DNA of 64,000 bases from Rhizobium leguminosarum. GTDB taxonomy: Bacteria > Pseudomonadota > Alphaproteobacteria > Rhizobiales > Rhizobiaceae. The DNA is taken from assembly GCF_017876795.1 (NCBI RefSeq), contig NZ_JAGIOR010000004.1, forward strand, positions 186,001 through 250,000. Reading direction: 5' to 3'. The notes below the pieces were generated by a model. That model made no database searches. It saw only the letters and a program-made list of their open reading frames with translations, and had not been told where the DNA came from. Within the stretch, counting starts at the first letter, position 1; each line of letters opens with the position of its first letter. The translations under genes were made by a program, and so were the position numbers. Positions 47,382 to 56,679 of the stretch are shown one piece after another.

Positions 47382-50243
47382 ATGGAACGACACGCATTAC
47401 CTAACGCATCCTCGAGCTCGGATGTGGCGAAATTCTTCGGCGAATTCCGGCTGTATCCGGGGCGGCACCTCCTTGTCAAAGACCAGGAACCGGTGGCAAT
47501 AGGATCGCGAGCGCTCGACATCCTCATCGCGCTGACGGAGCGGCCTGGCGAGCTCGTGACGAAGGACGAACTGATCGCGCGCGCCTGGCCCAACTCGATA
47601 GTCGAGGAATCGAACCTCAGAGCGCAGATCGCCGTGCTTCGCAAGGCGCTGAGCGAGGACCAATCCGCCCCGCGCTATATTTCCGCCGTCCCTTCGCGGG
47701 GCTATCGGTTTATCGCGCCGCTTTCCCATTCGCAGGTTGCGAGCGAGCCTGCCGAGGAGGCCGCGCCAAACAATCTTCCAAGGCAACTTACGCGGCCCAT
47801 CGGAAGGGAAGAGGCAATCGAAATCCTTGAAGGACGCGTTCAACGGTTTCGTCTGGTCTCCATTGTCGGTCCGGGCGGCATTGGAAAGACAACCGTCGGC
47901 GTCCGCGTGGCAGAGGAACTATCTTCATCGTACGAACACGGCGTGTGCTTTATGGACCTAGCACCGCTTCCGCATCCTTCGTCTCTTCCGTCGGTGCTGG
48001 CGTCACAGCTTCGGCTCCCGGAGATAACGGGTGATCCCGTTTCCCTGTTGAACGCGCACCTCCGTGACAAGCGTATGCTGCTGGTATTCGACAGTTGCGA
48101 ACTGGTACTGGACGCCGCCGCGCAACTGGCGGAGACCTTGCTCCGGCAGGCTCCGGGCATCAGTATTCTGGCCACCAGCCGAGAGGCCTTGCGGGTGGAA
48201 GGGGAGAGTGTGTTCAGGCTTCCGCCGCTGGATATGCCGCCGCTTGGCTCGGGCCTCACCGCGGCCGATGCTTTGGCATTTCCCGCCATTCGCCTTTTTG
48301 TGGAGCGCGCAACGTCTGGAAGCGAGTATGCCTTCGATGACGACGAGGCTCCGATCGTCACCCACATATGCCGTCAGCTCGACGGGATCGCCCTCGCGAT
48401 CGAGCTCGCTGCGGGCAGGGTCGAGGCATTCGGGACACGAGGGATAGCGGAGCTTTTGAATGATCGTCTACGATTGCTGACGGGTGGTCGGCGCACCGCT
48501 CTTCCACGTCACCAGACGCTGGCTGCAATGATCGACTGGAGCTACGGTGCGCTTTCACCTGAGGAACAGACGGTGTTGCGAGCGCTTGCGGTACTCGCTG
48601 GCGAATTCGGTCGCGAGGCAGCGGCAGCCGTTGCTTTCGACCCGCTCGCCGAACGCGATGTACCGGGGCAACTCGCGCAACTCGTGGCGAAGTCCCTCTT
48701 GGCTGTCGACACGCACGGCAAGGTGGCACGATACCGATTGCTCGATACGACACGTGCCTTCGCTGCAAGCAAATTGCAGGAAGAAGGGGAGATCAGCCTC
48801 GTCGTCCGGCGCCTTGCGAAATACCTGTGCGAGACTCTCGAGCATTCGCACGAAGAAGTCGAAACCCTGTCGAGCGAGGATTGGCTGCACAAGTACGGTT
48901 CTCAAATCAACAATGTCCGCTACGTCCTTGACTGGGCCTACTCGGACGACGGCGACGCCGATGTAGGTATTGCCGTAACTGTTTCGGCCGTCCCCCTCTG
49001 GTATCAACTGTCGCTGGTCGATGAGTGCCTGACGTGTGTGCAACGCGCACTTCTGGGCCTCGATCCAGGAGAGAAGCGGGACGGTCGCGCTCGTCAGGTC
49101 ATGCAGCTCTATAGGGCGCTTGGCCTCGCTCAGGCCTTCAAGGTCGGGTTCGCGCCACAGGCTCCTGCCGCGTTCTCGAAGGCCTTTGAGATAGCCGAGG
49201 AGCTGGGAGACGTCGACGCACAAACAGAAGCCCTTTGGGGCTTGTGGGTGGCGCAGGTGGGTATGGGCGAGTATCGTGCGTCGCGCGATAATGCGGATCG
49301 GTTCGTAAGGCTTGCTCAAAACAGCCTCGACAGGTTCATCGGCGACCGCATGCTGAGCATGACCCTCTTCTGCATGGGAGATTTCCGAGGTGCCCGCCGC
49401 CACGCCGATCTCATGCTGGCCCACGATGTCTTCACCGACACTCCCCCTGGCGGGTCCGTCAGGTTCAGGTTTGGTCAGTCCGTTTCGGCGCGAATACAGC
49501 CCGCTCAGCTCCTTTGGATGCAGGGCTTCCCGGATCAGGCCGTGCGCGCCGCCGATGCCGCTGTCGAGGCGGCGAGGGCTTCCGGCCACGCGATTTCTCT
49601 ATGCGAAGCGTTGGCCCGGTGGTCATGTCCGATCCTCGTTCATGTCGGGGACCTCGCGGCGGCTGATTGCGCGATCACGGAACTACTCGATTTGGCCAAG
49701 CTGAACGGGCTTGGTCCGTGGGAGGTGTTCGGCCGATGCTGGAAAGCTGCTCTGCTGATCGAACGGGGATACCCCGAAAGAGGCGTTCCGCTTCTCCGCA
49801 ACGCACTGGCGGAATTGCGCCAGGTCAAGCTGTTCAACCTCTACAACGTCAGATTTGTGTGCTTCATGGCCGAGGGTCTTGCCGCGCTCAACGAGCACGT
49901 CGAAGCACGCGCGCTCGTTGAGGCGGCCATTGCCGCAAGCGAAGACAAGGACGAACTCTGGTACATCACGGAACTCTACCGTCTGAAGGGTGAGGTCCTT
50001 GCGCAATGTGGACACGGCAACGAAGCCGAGCAGTGCTATCTCCGTTCCATGGAACTGGCGCGACAGCAAGATGCGCTTTCCCTGGAGCTGAGAGCAGCCA
50101 TTAGTCTGTCTCGGTGGGTGCTGGCGCGCGGCGACAGGATTGGTGCGCGCAAGGCCCTGGCCGAAGTCTACGACCGCTTCAGCGAAGGTCTGGATACCGC
50201 AGATTTGATCGCGGCGAAGGCGGTACTGGCCGAACTTTCCTGA
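47382..50243 (+). CDS. Large regulator: OmpR-type winged helix, STAND/NB-ARC ATPase and TPR-like repeats
   Basis: 953 residues from ATG 47382 (open from 47256). The N-terminus is a DNA-binding winged helix (GSRALDILIALTERPGELVTKDELIARAWPNSIVEESNLRAQIAVLRKAL, SAVPSRGYRFIAP). A P-loop ATPase follows: VSIVGPGGIGKTTVGVRVAEEL (Walker A), MLLVFDSCELVLDAAAQLAE (Walker B), SILATSREALRVEGE and LAIELAAGRVEAFG. The C-terminal 450 residues are helical repeats. Such proteins are ligand-gated activators. Nearest likely target is the upstream SDR gene. Confidence 0.9.
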   Translation: MERHALPNASSSSDVAKFFGEFRLYPGRHLLVKDQEPVAIGSRALDILIALTERPGELVTKDELIARAWPNSIVEESNLRAQIAVLRKALSEDQSAPRYISAVPSRGYRFIAPLSHSQVASEPAEEAAPNNLPRQLTRPIGREEAIEILEGRVQRFRLVSIVGPGGIGKTTVGVRVAEELSSSYEHGVCFMDLAPLPHPSSLPSVLASQLRLPEITGDPVSLLNAHLRDKRMLLVFDSCELVLDAAAQLAETLLRQAPGISILATSREALRVEGESVFRLPPLDMPPLGSGLTAADALAFPAIRLFVERATSGSEYAFDDDEAPIVTHICRQLDGIALAIELAAGRVEAFGTRGIAELLNDRLRLLTGGRRTALPRHQTLAAMIDWSYGALSPEEQTVLRALAVLAGEFGREAAAAVAFDPLAERDVPGQLAQLVAKSLLAVDTHGKVARYRLLDTTRAFAASKLQEEGEISLVVRRLAKYLCETLEHSHEEVETLSSEDWLHKYGSQINNVRYVLDWAYSDDGDADVGIAVTVSAVPLWYQLSLVDECLTCVQRALLGLDPGEKRDGRARQVMQLYRALGLAQAFKVGFAPQAPAAFSKAFEIAEELGDVDAQTEALWGLWVAQVGMGEYRASRDNADRFVRLAQNSLDRFIGDRMLSMTLFCMGDFRGARRHADLMLAHDVFTDTPPGGSVRFRFGQSVSARIQPAQLLWMQGFPDQAVRAADAAVEAARASGHAISLCEALARWSCPILVHVGDLAAADCAITELLDLAKLNGLGPWEVFGRCWKAALLIERGYPERGVPLLRNALAELRQVKLFNLYNVRFVCFMAEGLAALNEHVEARALVEAAIAASEDKDELWYITELYRLKGEVLAQCGHGNEAEQCYLRSMELARQQDALSLELRAAISLSRWVLARGDRIGARKALAEVYDRFSEGLDTADLIAAKAVLAELS

Positions 50244-50399
50244 CCGAGAAAGTGCCTTTCCGCAAGCGCGCGCCCTTGGCCGTCACACAAGAATTCACCA
50301 CGATTCACTGGCTGTGGACCGTACTGTTCTGCCATCTTCCCGTCGCCGGATTGTCGGCAACGCAGCATGAAGGGCAGACTGATGTCAACGCCGGAGTAA

Positions 50400-51059
50400 A
50401 ATCAGGCCAATCACTTCGGTGCCCGCAAAAGGCGTCGACCGCCGCACATCTACTCGGGCACGGAGATCGGTCGCCTGATCGAAGCCGCCGGCCGGCTTCG
50501 ACCTCAAGGAGGCCTGCGCTCGCTGACGTATGCGACCTTGATCGCCCTGCTCGCGGCCACCGGGCTGCGCATCTCCGAAGCACTCAAGCTCACGTTCGCG
50601 GACATAACGAGCGACGGCCTGTTGATCCGCGAGACCAAGTTCCGCAAGACCCGTCTCGTGCCGTTGCACGATACGGCGGCGGCGGGCTTGCAACGCTACC
50701 TGAAGCGCCGCGGACCTGGCTCGGGAGATGATCCCGTGTTCGCCGACACGCGTGGCCGGTCACTGCGCTACATCGCAGTCAAAGAGACCTTCGACGGGCT
50801 GGTCTGCAAAGTTGGCATCCGGCCAACGTCGGCGCGGCGCCCTCGGCTGCATGATCTGCGGCACACGTTCGCGGTGCGGGCGCTACAAGGCAGTCCAACG
50901 GGCCGAAACCGATGCGGTGCGCATATGGTCGCGCTCGCTACGTACATGGGTCACGTCAACATCTACACCACCTACTGGTACCTGGAGGCTACCGCCGACC
51001 TCGTTCGCGACATCGCCGTGGCGGGAGAGGCGTTCATGTCAGAGGGGAGGCTACCATGA
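50400..51059 (+). pseudogene. Tyrosine recombinase lacking its N-terminal domain (RIT-like)
   Basis: The open frame after the TAA at 50397 reads NHFGARKRRRPPHIYSGTEIGRLIEAAGRL, then the catalytic domain: GLRISEALKL (Arg), TKFRKTR (Lys), LHDLRHTF (His-x-x-Arg), YMGHVN and TYWYLEAT (Tyr). All catalytic residues remain but the core-binding domain and start codon are missing. It overlaps the next recombinase by 4 bp (ATGA). Translation could restart at TTG 50538. Confidence 0.75.
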
Positions 51060-52045
51060 CACCGATCACTCCCCTCATCGAAGCGTTCCTGCGCGAAACA
51101 CTCGTCCGTCAGCGGGGCGCCAGCCGACACACGTGCGATTCCTATGCCCAGAGCTTCCAACTCCTGTTCGAGTTCGCCGCTGCGAGGCTCAAGAGTAAAC
51201 CATCCAAGCTGATGCTGGAGCAGATCGACTCCGGTTTGGTCAGCGCCTTCCTCGAGCATCTCGAGGATAAGCGCAAGAACGCCGCCGTGACGCGAAACGT
51301 TCGTTTGGCGGCTATTAAGTCGTTCTTCCGCTTCCTCGAATACCGGCAACCGGCAGCCCTCGATCAAGTCCGCCGCGTGCTGGCGATTCCGTTCAAGAAG
51401 ACGGACACACGTCTCGTTCCCTATCTACTGCGCGAGGAGCTGCAAGCGCTGCTCGACGCCCCGGACCCGACAACGCGCGACGGCATCCGCGACCGAGCCA
51501 TGCTGCATATGGCCGTGTGTGCAGGATTGCGCGTCTCCGAACTGACGGGTCTGAAGATCGACGATATCGACATGTCGTCGATGAGCATACGCGTCGTCGG
51601 CAAGGGGCGGCGGGAACGAGCGCTGCCGCTGTGGAAGCCGGCAGCCACGGCACTGCGCGCCTGGCTCGCCATTCGCGGAAAGGTCGCGACACCCGAAGTG
51701 TTCGTCAGCGCGCGTGGTGAACCTTTGAGCCGATGGGGCTTCGCCTATTTGCTCAAGCAGCACGCCGCGGTTGCTGCTCGCCAGCAGCAAGGCCTCGCCA
51801 AGAAGCGCGTCTCGCCTCATGTGCTCAGGCACACCTGCGCGATGATCATCCTGCAGGCGACGCAAGACATCCGGAAAGTATCGCTGTGGCTGGGCCATGC
51901 CACGCTGACGACCACAGAGGTCTACACACGCGGCGATCCAACCGAAAAGCTCGAGGCCATGGAAGAGATCGTGCCACCGCATCTGCGGCGCGGCACCTTC
52001 CAGCCGACCGACAAGCTGATAGCACTGCTAAAGAGCACTTCGTAA
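51056..52045 (+). CDS. Tyrosine recombinase (RitC-like)
   Basis: 329 residues, full length. N-terminal SAM-like domain (FLRETLVRQRGASRHTCDSYAQSFQLLFEFAA) and catalytic domain with GLRVSELTGL, VVGKGRRERALPL, SPHVLRHTCAM, WLGHATLTTTEVYTRGD (Tyr nucleophile). Two overlapping recombinases of this type are the last members of a Recombinase-In-Trio element; the first gene is missing here. A strong inverted repeat follows at 52057-52100. Confidence 0.9.
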   Translation: MTPITPLIEAFLRETLVRQRGASRHTCDSYAQSFQLLFEFAAARLKSKPSKLMLEQIDSGLVSAFLEHLEDKRKNAAVTRNVRLAAIKSFFRFLEYRQPAALDQVRRVLAIPFKKTDTRLVPYLLREELQALLDAPDPTTRDGIRDRAMLHMAVCAGLRVSELTGLKIDDIDMSSMSIRVVGKGRRERALPLWKPAATALRAWLAIRGKVATPEVFVSARGEPLSRWGFAYLLKQHAAVAARQQQGLAKKRVSPHVLRHTCAMIILQATQDIRKVSLWLGHATLTTTEVYTRGDPTEKLEAMEEIVPPHLRRGTFQPTDKLIALLKSTS

Positions 52046-52056
52046 TGGTGAGCCGG

Positions 52057-52100
52057 GCTGGCGGCGAAATGCGTGAAAGAGCAGTCAGGTCGCCGCCAGC
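52057..52100 (+). terminator. Perfect 11-bp stem after the recombinases
   Basis: GCTGGCGGCGA (52057-52067) and TCGCCGCCAGC (52090-52100) pair perfectly around 22 bp, 11 bp after the recombinase stop. It may be a transcription terminator or the terminal inverted repeat of the element. Confidence 0.6.
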
Positions 52101-52126
52101 TCCCCATTACTGGATCTGCCCATAAG

Positions 52127-52315
52127 GCAGGAGTTGTAGGCGATCCGCCACTGGCCGCAGTCCTCGCAGGCCTCGACGTGACCGCCGAGGGCCGCAGTGC
52201 GGCAGTTCTCGATCGCCGACATCACCTTCAGCTGCGGCAGGCTCATATCATGCGCGCGCCGGTACGCCGCGCCGGCAGCACGGAAGATGTCGGCGACCTC
52301 GATCGAGGCACGCAA
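52127..52315 (-). pseudogene. IS91-family transposase, N-terminal fragment
   Basis: EVADIFRAAGAAYRRAHDMSLPQLKVMSAIENCRTAALGGHVEACEDCGQWRIAYNSC is the zinc-finger start of IS91-type Y1-like transposases. The frame breaks after AYNSC, before the second half of the zinc finger. It directly follows a tyrosine recombinase gene, the known two-gene order of this IS91 subgroup. Confidence 0.85.
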
Positions 52316-52318
52316 GGC

Positions 52319-53225
52319 TCAACCGTCGGGGAGGGCTTCATCCGGCTTGAACAGGCCGAGTTTGTCGAGCGGACTCGTAACTGTGCGGACCGTCCTGGTC
52401 GCCACCTTGGCGTAAAGGGCGGTGTTGTTGAGTTTTGCGTGCCCGAGCAGGACCTGGATGATCCGAATGTCCGTGCCGTCCTCCAGCAGATGGGTGGCGA
52501 AGCTGTGGCGCAGCGTATGCGGCCCGACCCGCTTGGCGATGTCGGCGGCCTGGGCCGCCTCAACGACGATCCGATAGAGCTGCCGCGTGCTGATCGGCTT
52601 CATTGCGTGTTGGCCAGGGAATAACCAGCCGTCGCGATGCATCACACCCTGCTGCCGCCCCACCTTCCACCACTGGCGCAGCAGGGTGAGCAGGTCCTCC
52701 GAAAGCATGGCATTGCGATAGCGCCCGCCCTTGCCACGCTCGACGCGCAGCAGCATCCGCTCGCTGTCGACGTCGGCGACCTTCAGCATCGACACCTCCG
52801 CAACACGTAGGCCGGCGCCATAGGCGACCGACAATGCTGCCTGGTGCTTGAGGCAGGTGGTGGCATTGAGTAACCGGGCAACCTCGTCGCGGCTCAGCAC
52901 CACAGGCAGGTTCCGCGGATGCGCCAGCCGGACGAGCCTGCGCGCCAGGTCCGGGCGGTCGAGGGTCTGGGTGAAGAAGAAGCGTAGCGCCGACACGATG
53001 CTGTTCATCGTCGGAACGGGAACGCCATCCTCCTGCTGCTCGATCTGGAACCGGCGCAGGTCGTCGGCGGTCGCCGTGTCTGGTGAACGCCCGAAAGGTT
53101 GCCAGGCGACCGATGTCGCGGAGATAGTTGCGCTGCGTTTCGCGTGAGAAACGTCGCATGTTCATGTCGTCGATCAACCGCTGGCGCAGCGGGCTGACGG
53201 GCGTGTCGAGAGGGGGGTACTGCAT
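52319..53225 (-). pseudogene. IS91-associated tyrosine recombinase with a frameshift
   Basis: The start QYPPLDTPVSPLRQRLIDDMNMRRFSRETQRNYLRDIGRLATF lies in one frame; the continuation GRSPDTATADDLRRFQIEQQEDG and the rest (GAGLRVAEVSML, GPHTLRHSFATHLLEDG, LLGHAKLNNTALYAKVA) lie in another. Two bases appear lost near 53093. An ATG-initiated 230-residue remainder could be made from 53008 but would lack the N-terminal domain. Confidence 0.85.
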
Positions 53226-53663
53226 GGTCAGGCTCCTTGTTGAAGAAGCTCGTCATGCTCCGCCCTCGCCGGACGACGTTCAATCCAGGCGCAACCTCCA
53301 GCCTGTGCCCTCTATTTCAACCGCAGACGCCCTCCCGCGCAGCGGGTTCGTTCTTCGGCCCCAAATCAGCTTTCCCGCAAGTGAACCGCAAGTCGTCGCA
53401 ATATCGAGATAAAAGACCCAGAGGAACTTTGTGGTCGAGTTCAAATCCGGCAACCGGCGACAGGCCCCGAAGCCAACCTCCATCTGGGAAACGTGGATCT
53501 CAAGGCCATTTCGCTCGCGGTCGAAGCAGATGCTCCGAGTCAAGTTGTTCACGCGACAGCAAAGAGCGCGAACAGTGCTCCGTCTAACCTGCCAACACGA
53601 GAGCAGATGTTGACTAAAACCATCGAGCAGCCAAAAACTGTGCTGCCACCACAGGAGGAACGT
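53226..53663. other. Stretch before the split syrB-like gene
   Basis: No family-supported gene. A plus-strand frame from 53493 runs into the syrB-like start, but the preceding sequence shows no recognisable domain. AGGAGG at 53654 serves the syrB-like ATG. Confidence 0.4.
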
Positions 53664-53759
53664 ATGGCCGAAGAAACCACCCCAGTGCTAAGGATCTGAC
53701 GCCATATAAGCACTGCATATTTTGACAAACCGGTGTCTGGCTTATGTCCGGATTGAAGG

Positions 53760-54101
53760 TCAGTAGTTGCGACCGTTTTGCTGTTTGAGCTTCTTGATAC
53801 GGTGCCGTTGATAGGCGTCGATTTGCCGGAACGGCGGCATCCGTTTGTTAAAGATGAGATGCGTGATGGAGACGATGCAGGGGGTTTTGGTTTCCGGTCC
53901 GCCGATGTCCAACGCGCACACAATCCCGCCCTCTTCTCCCATGTAGAAAAGGCTTGTCACGTTGCAACCATCGGGGATCTCGAGATCCGGGGATTGCTTG
54001 GTCAGCGTTATTTTAAGCGTTTGAGACAGCCTCGTTTCGAGGGGAAGTGACGCCTCGAGTTCACGAACAAGGTGATCGGTTTTCTCAGGATCATCGATCA
54101 T
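53760..54101 (-). CDS. Passenger protein of the ISAzo13-type element
   Basis: 113 residues from ATG 54101, which lies 11 bp inside the transposase gene, suggesting coupled translation. IDDPEKTDHLVRELEASLPLETRLSQTLKITLTKQ is followed by a strand-rich domain (CNVTSLFYMGEEGGIVCALDIGG, PCIVSITHLIFNKRMPPFRQIDAYQRHRIKKLKQQ). No function recognised. Its position inside the mapped borders shows that it moves with the element. Confidence 0.7.
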   Translation of the reverse strand: MIDDPEKTDHLVRELEASLPLETRLSQTLKITLTKQSPDLEIPDGCNVTSLFYMGEEGGIVCALDIGGPETKTPCIVSITHLIFNKRMPPFRQIDAYQRHRIKKLKQQNGRNY

Positions 54102-55338
54102 CGGCAACACTCTCGGCGATAGCGCTATCGGACACAACGGAGGTGGGCGAAATCGTGTAGTTCCACTCACCGTGGAAGGGATCACGATCAATATTGATTG
54201 CATTCATTTCAGCATCGGTGATCTTGATGGCCTTGGGATAGTCATTTTCGTCGAGGCAACATTGAACGTCGAGCCCGTTGGCCGTCGTCGTGGCCCCGAT
54301 CAGTTGAACGATGACCTCATGACTGACGAGGGGCTTGCCGCGCCAATTCTGTGTGATGAATGCAAATAGCCGGTGTTCTATGCGGTTCCATTTGCTGGTC
54401 CCCGGCGGGTGGTGAGCGACCGTGATAGCTAACCCAGTTTCATTGGCGAATGATTGAAGCTCGCGCTTCCACAGTCGCACACGGGCCCCGTTGCTGCCAC
54501 CGCAATCGGCGGTAATGAGTAGACCGGTTGAACCAGGATAGCGGCTCTTTCCCAAGACATTCCACCACCGTCGAATGCTCTCTACGGCAAAGGCGGCGGT
54601 GTCATGATCGATGCCGACATTCACCCAACCCGAGTTGTTGGTGATGTCGTAGACGCCGTAAGGTGCGACCTTGCCGAGTTCGGGTATCTTGAAGTCGTGA
54701 ACGCGCACGGGTTCGGGGCCGCCTTTGGGACGCAGCTCACGCCCGCCGTTCTTGAAATCGCCAACCAGCTCCTTTTTCTTTGTGTCGACCGAAATGGCGG
54801 CCTGGCCGGCCGCCTGGAACTGCTTGATCTTCTCGTTGATGTGTTCGAACTGGGTGTCGCGGTCAGGATGAGACGCCCCCTCCAAGGTCTTCTTGTTGGC
54901 CTGGAGGCTGAAGCCAAGCTTGCGCAGCAGCCGACCAACCAACTTCTGGCTGGCCGTAAAGCCGCGTTGTGCCAATGCGCCGGCAAGGTGGCGCTGGCTT
55001 CTGCTCACCCACAACAATGCTGCTTCAGGGTCGCCACGGATCGCCGATTGAACCAATTCTTCAAGTGCAGCCAAGAGGCCCGGCTCAGTCTCGATCTTTG
55101 GCCTGCGGCCGCCGCCCGGCCGCCGAACCCGGCGTTCCAGTCGTGCATCTGCGGTCCGCAACTCCGTAAGACCGCGCCCGATCGTACTGCGCGCAACGCC
55201 GGTCGCCGCCGAAACCGCCGTCACTCCACCCCGGCCCGCCGCGCGAGCCTCGGTTGCCGCCAACAAACGCCGTGCCCGCTCATCGAGATAAGGCGCAAGC
55301 GTCTCAAAGCGAGCTTTGATCGCCGCGATATCAATCAT
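54091..55338 (-). CDS. ISAzo13-family transposase
   Basis: 415 residues. N-terminal LDERARRLLAATEARAAGRGGVTAVSAATGVARSTIGRGL, then RRPGGGRRPKIETEPGLLAALEELV and the catalytic half: AISVDTKKKELVGDFKNGG, GINHDTA-like VNVGIDHDTAAFAVESIRRWW, LLITADCGGSNGARVRLWK, ITVAHHPPGTSKWNRIEHRLFAFI. These are the DDE blocks of the ISAzo13 family. No interruption seen. Confidence 0.95.
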   Translation of the reverse strand: MIDIAAIKARFETLAPYLDERARRLLAATEARAAGRGGVTAVSAATGVARSTIGRGLTELRTADARLERRVRRPGGGRRPKIETEPGLLAALEELVQSAIRGDPEAALLWVSRSQRHLAGALAQRGFTASQKLVGRLLRKLGFSLQANKKTLEGASHPDRDTQFEHINEKIKQFQAAGQAAISVDTKKKELVGDFKNGGRELRPKGGPEPVRVHDFKIPELGKVAPYGVYDITNNSGWVNVGIDHDTAAFAVESIRRWWNVLGKSRYPGSTGLLITADCGGSNGARVRLWKRELQSFANETGLAITVAHHPPGTSKWNRIEHRLFAFITQNWRGKPLVSHEVIVQLIGATTTANGLDVQCCLDENDYPKAIKITDAEMNAINIDRDPFHGEWNYTISPTSVVSDSAIAESVADDR

Positions 55339-55938
55339 CCAGGTCGCTCAAATTCATTCGCCCACTGAATCAGAAAGTTTAACCTCCGTCCAGCATCGCT
55401 CATCTCTACACCAAGTAATCTACCAAGATCTAACGAATCGTTTGTTCCGTCTCAGGCCCTAAGTGTCGACAACGCAAGCATTGAGACCGCGACACCGATC
55501 GCAGAACTTAAAAAGCGCCGTGGACGCCAGGCAAAAACAGTTGCTCCGAAAATCGCCACGAACGATGAGAAGACCACACCTATGAAGCCTGCAAAGAAAC
55601 CACGCGTGGCAAAGTCCGAAGTAGGGGAAGAGGCAGGGGCAAAGGTTGCGACAAAGCAGCCGCGTAAGACGCGCGCGCTCAAGGAAGCAACTGCCGCAGC
55701 GAGTACTCCTGCAGCACACGAGATGGCCGATCTGCTTCAGCTCGAAGAAGAAAACCAGAAGCTGCGAAAGCAGCTAGCGGAAAAGCTGCGCGCCGAGAAC
55801 GCCGATCTTCGCAAACGCCTCGGCCATTCGTAACGTCATCAAATGCCGGTTTGCCGGCGCCTAATCGGTCCATCCGGCAATGCGCGATCATTGCCGGATG
55901 GATATCCTGTTTGATGATAAAAGAAGTTGGACGCGACG

Positions 55939-56427
55939 ATGAAGTCTCCCTGGAAATTTCTTGTCGGAATTGCCCGGCGAAACCATGAGCATGCCAAGCC
56001 GGACGCCAGCCCGACCTCTGGTGACGAGGCGCCAATATCTTCTGAGCCGACCGTTACGTATCCGACAGACCAGAAAGCGCCTGCGGACGAAGGGCTCGAC
56101 ATAGCGGGGGTCAGCGGTTCGGATTACGAGGCCTCTGCGCACGTTGACGACTTGCCAACGCTCTCCGCAATCGCCGTTGCTGCAGCAGAAACGAAGGAAA
56201 AAAGTCCGGTCGCTACCTTCGGGCAGGAGCGTGCTGGAAAGCGCCGCAGCCAAGCTGTCAGCAGCAAGAGAAGGCGCATAGAACCCGAAACCGTACAAGC
56301 AGCGAAACCAGTGGATGAAGCCCGCGCGCTTGATGATGAGATCCTGCAATTACGGGTTCAATTGGCAACAAAACTTGTGATGCAGAATTCGCAGCTCAGA
56401 AAAATGCTGGCGCGGTTTGAGCATTGA
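55939..56427 (+). CDS. Rhizobial SyrB-neighbour protein, function unknown
   Basis: 162 residues from ATG 55939. KSPWKFLVGIARRNHEH starts the protein, a disordered acidic middle follows and the C-terminus is a short coiled coil (LDDEILQLRVQLATKLVMQNSQLRKMLARFE) reminiscent of SyrB. Proteins with this start and end are common in Rhizobium symbiotic or accessory regions. Function unknown. It follows the syrB-like gene on the same strand by about 100 bp. Confidence 0.7.
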   Translation: MKSPWKFLVGIARRNHEHAKPDASPTSGDEAPISSEPTVTYPTDQKAPADEGLDIAGVSGSDYEASAHVDDLPTLSAIAVAAAETKEKSPVATFGQERAGKRRSQAVSSKRRRIEPETVQAAKPVDEARALDDEILQLRVQLATKLVMQNSQLRKMLARFEH

Positions 56428-56439
56428 GTAGGCGGCCGA

Positions 56440-56679
56440 ATGTCGGAGTTTGAAGTGCAGCAAGGATCGGACGTGTCGGTAATCAATGTAGCCTTGAAAA
56501 TCCTCTGCAGAGAGTTTGGCGTCGAGCGTGATAGGAAGTCCGTCCTGAAGATTGCGACACTCCTTGTGAGGCTGTCAAACGAAGGAACCCTCAGCACCGA
56601 GGACCTCGTTCGGATTGCGCGGGAAGAACTGATGGCCGGTTTCGCATTCAGTTCAGATGCAGAAGACCCCTCGAGTTAA
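56440..56679 (+). CDS. Small hypothetical protein
   Basis: 79 residues, helical (VINVALKILCREFGVERDRKSVLKIATLLVRLSNEGTLSTEDLVRIAREEL). It starts 12 bp after the preceding gene, so the two are probably cotranscribed. No function recognised. Confidence 0.6.
   Translation: MSEFEVQQGSDVSVINVALKILCREFGVERDRKSVLKIATLLVRLSNEGTLSTEDLVRIAREELMAGFAFSSDAEDPSS

Larger units (their letters stand above)
53693..55458 (-). mobile_element. ISAzo13-family element with passenger gene, CTAAG target duplication
   Basis: The 1766-bp element is bounded by CTAAG at 53688-53692 and 55459-55463. Removing the element plus one CTAAG restores the host frame exactly, which fixes the borders. Ends are partly inverted (GGATCTGACG at the left, GGCCTGAGACG on the complement of the right). 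It holds an intact transposase and a second ORF downstream. Confidence 0.85.
53664..55833 (+). pseudogene. syrB-like regulator gene split by an ISAzo13-type insertion
   Basis: The ATG at 53664 (AGGAGG site) starts MAEETTPVL and is interrupted at 53692 by the IS. Joining bases 53664-53692 to 55464-55833 gives one uninterrupted 132-residue frame. It continues SVDNASIETATPIAELKKRRGRQAK, a Lys/Ala-rich centre and the SyrB C-terminus EMADLLQLEEENQKLRKQLAEKLRAENADLRKRLG, a leucine-zipper-like helix. SyrB proteins affect symbiotic gene control in rhizobia. The 3' part could still make an 83-residue peptide from ATG 55582. Confidence 0.88.

Noticed and set aside
48555..49589. Long minus-strand frame inside the large regulator
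   Set aside because: Shadow; the plus strand carries the ATPase and repeat domains.
54604..55368. Long plus-strand frame opposite the ISAzo13-type transposase
   Set aside because: Shadow of the conserved transposase.
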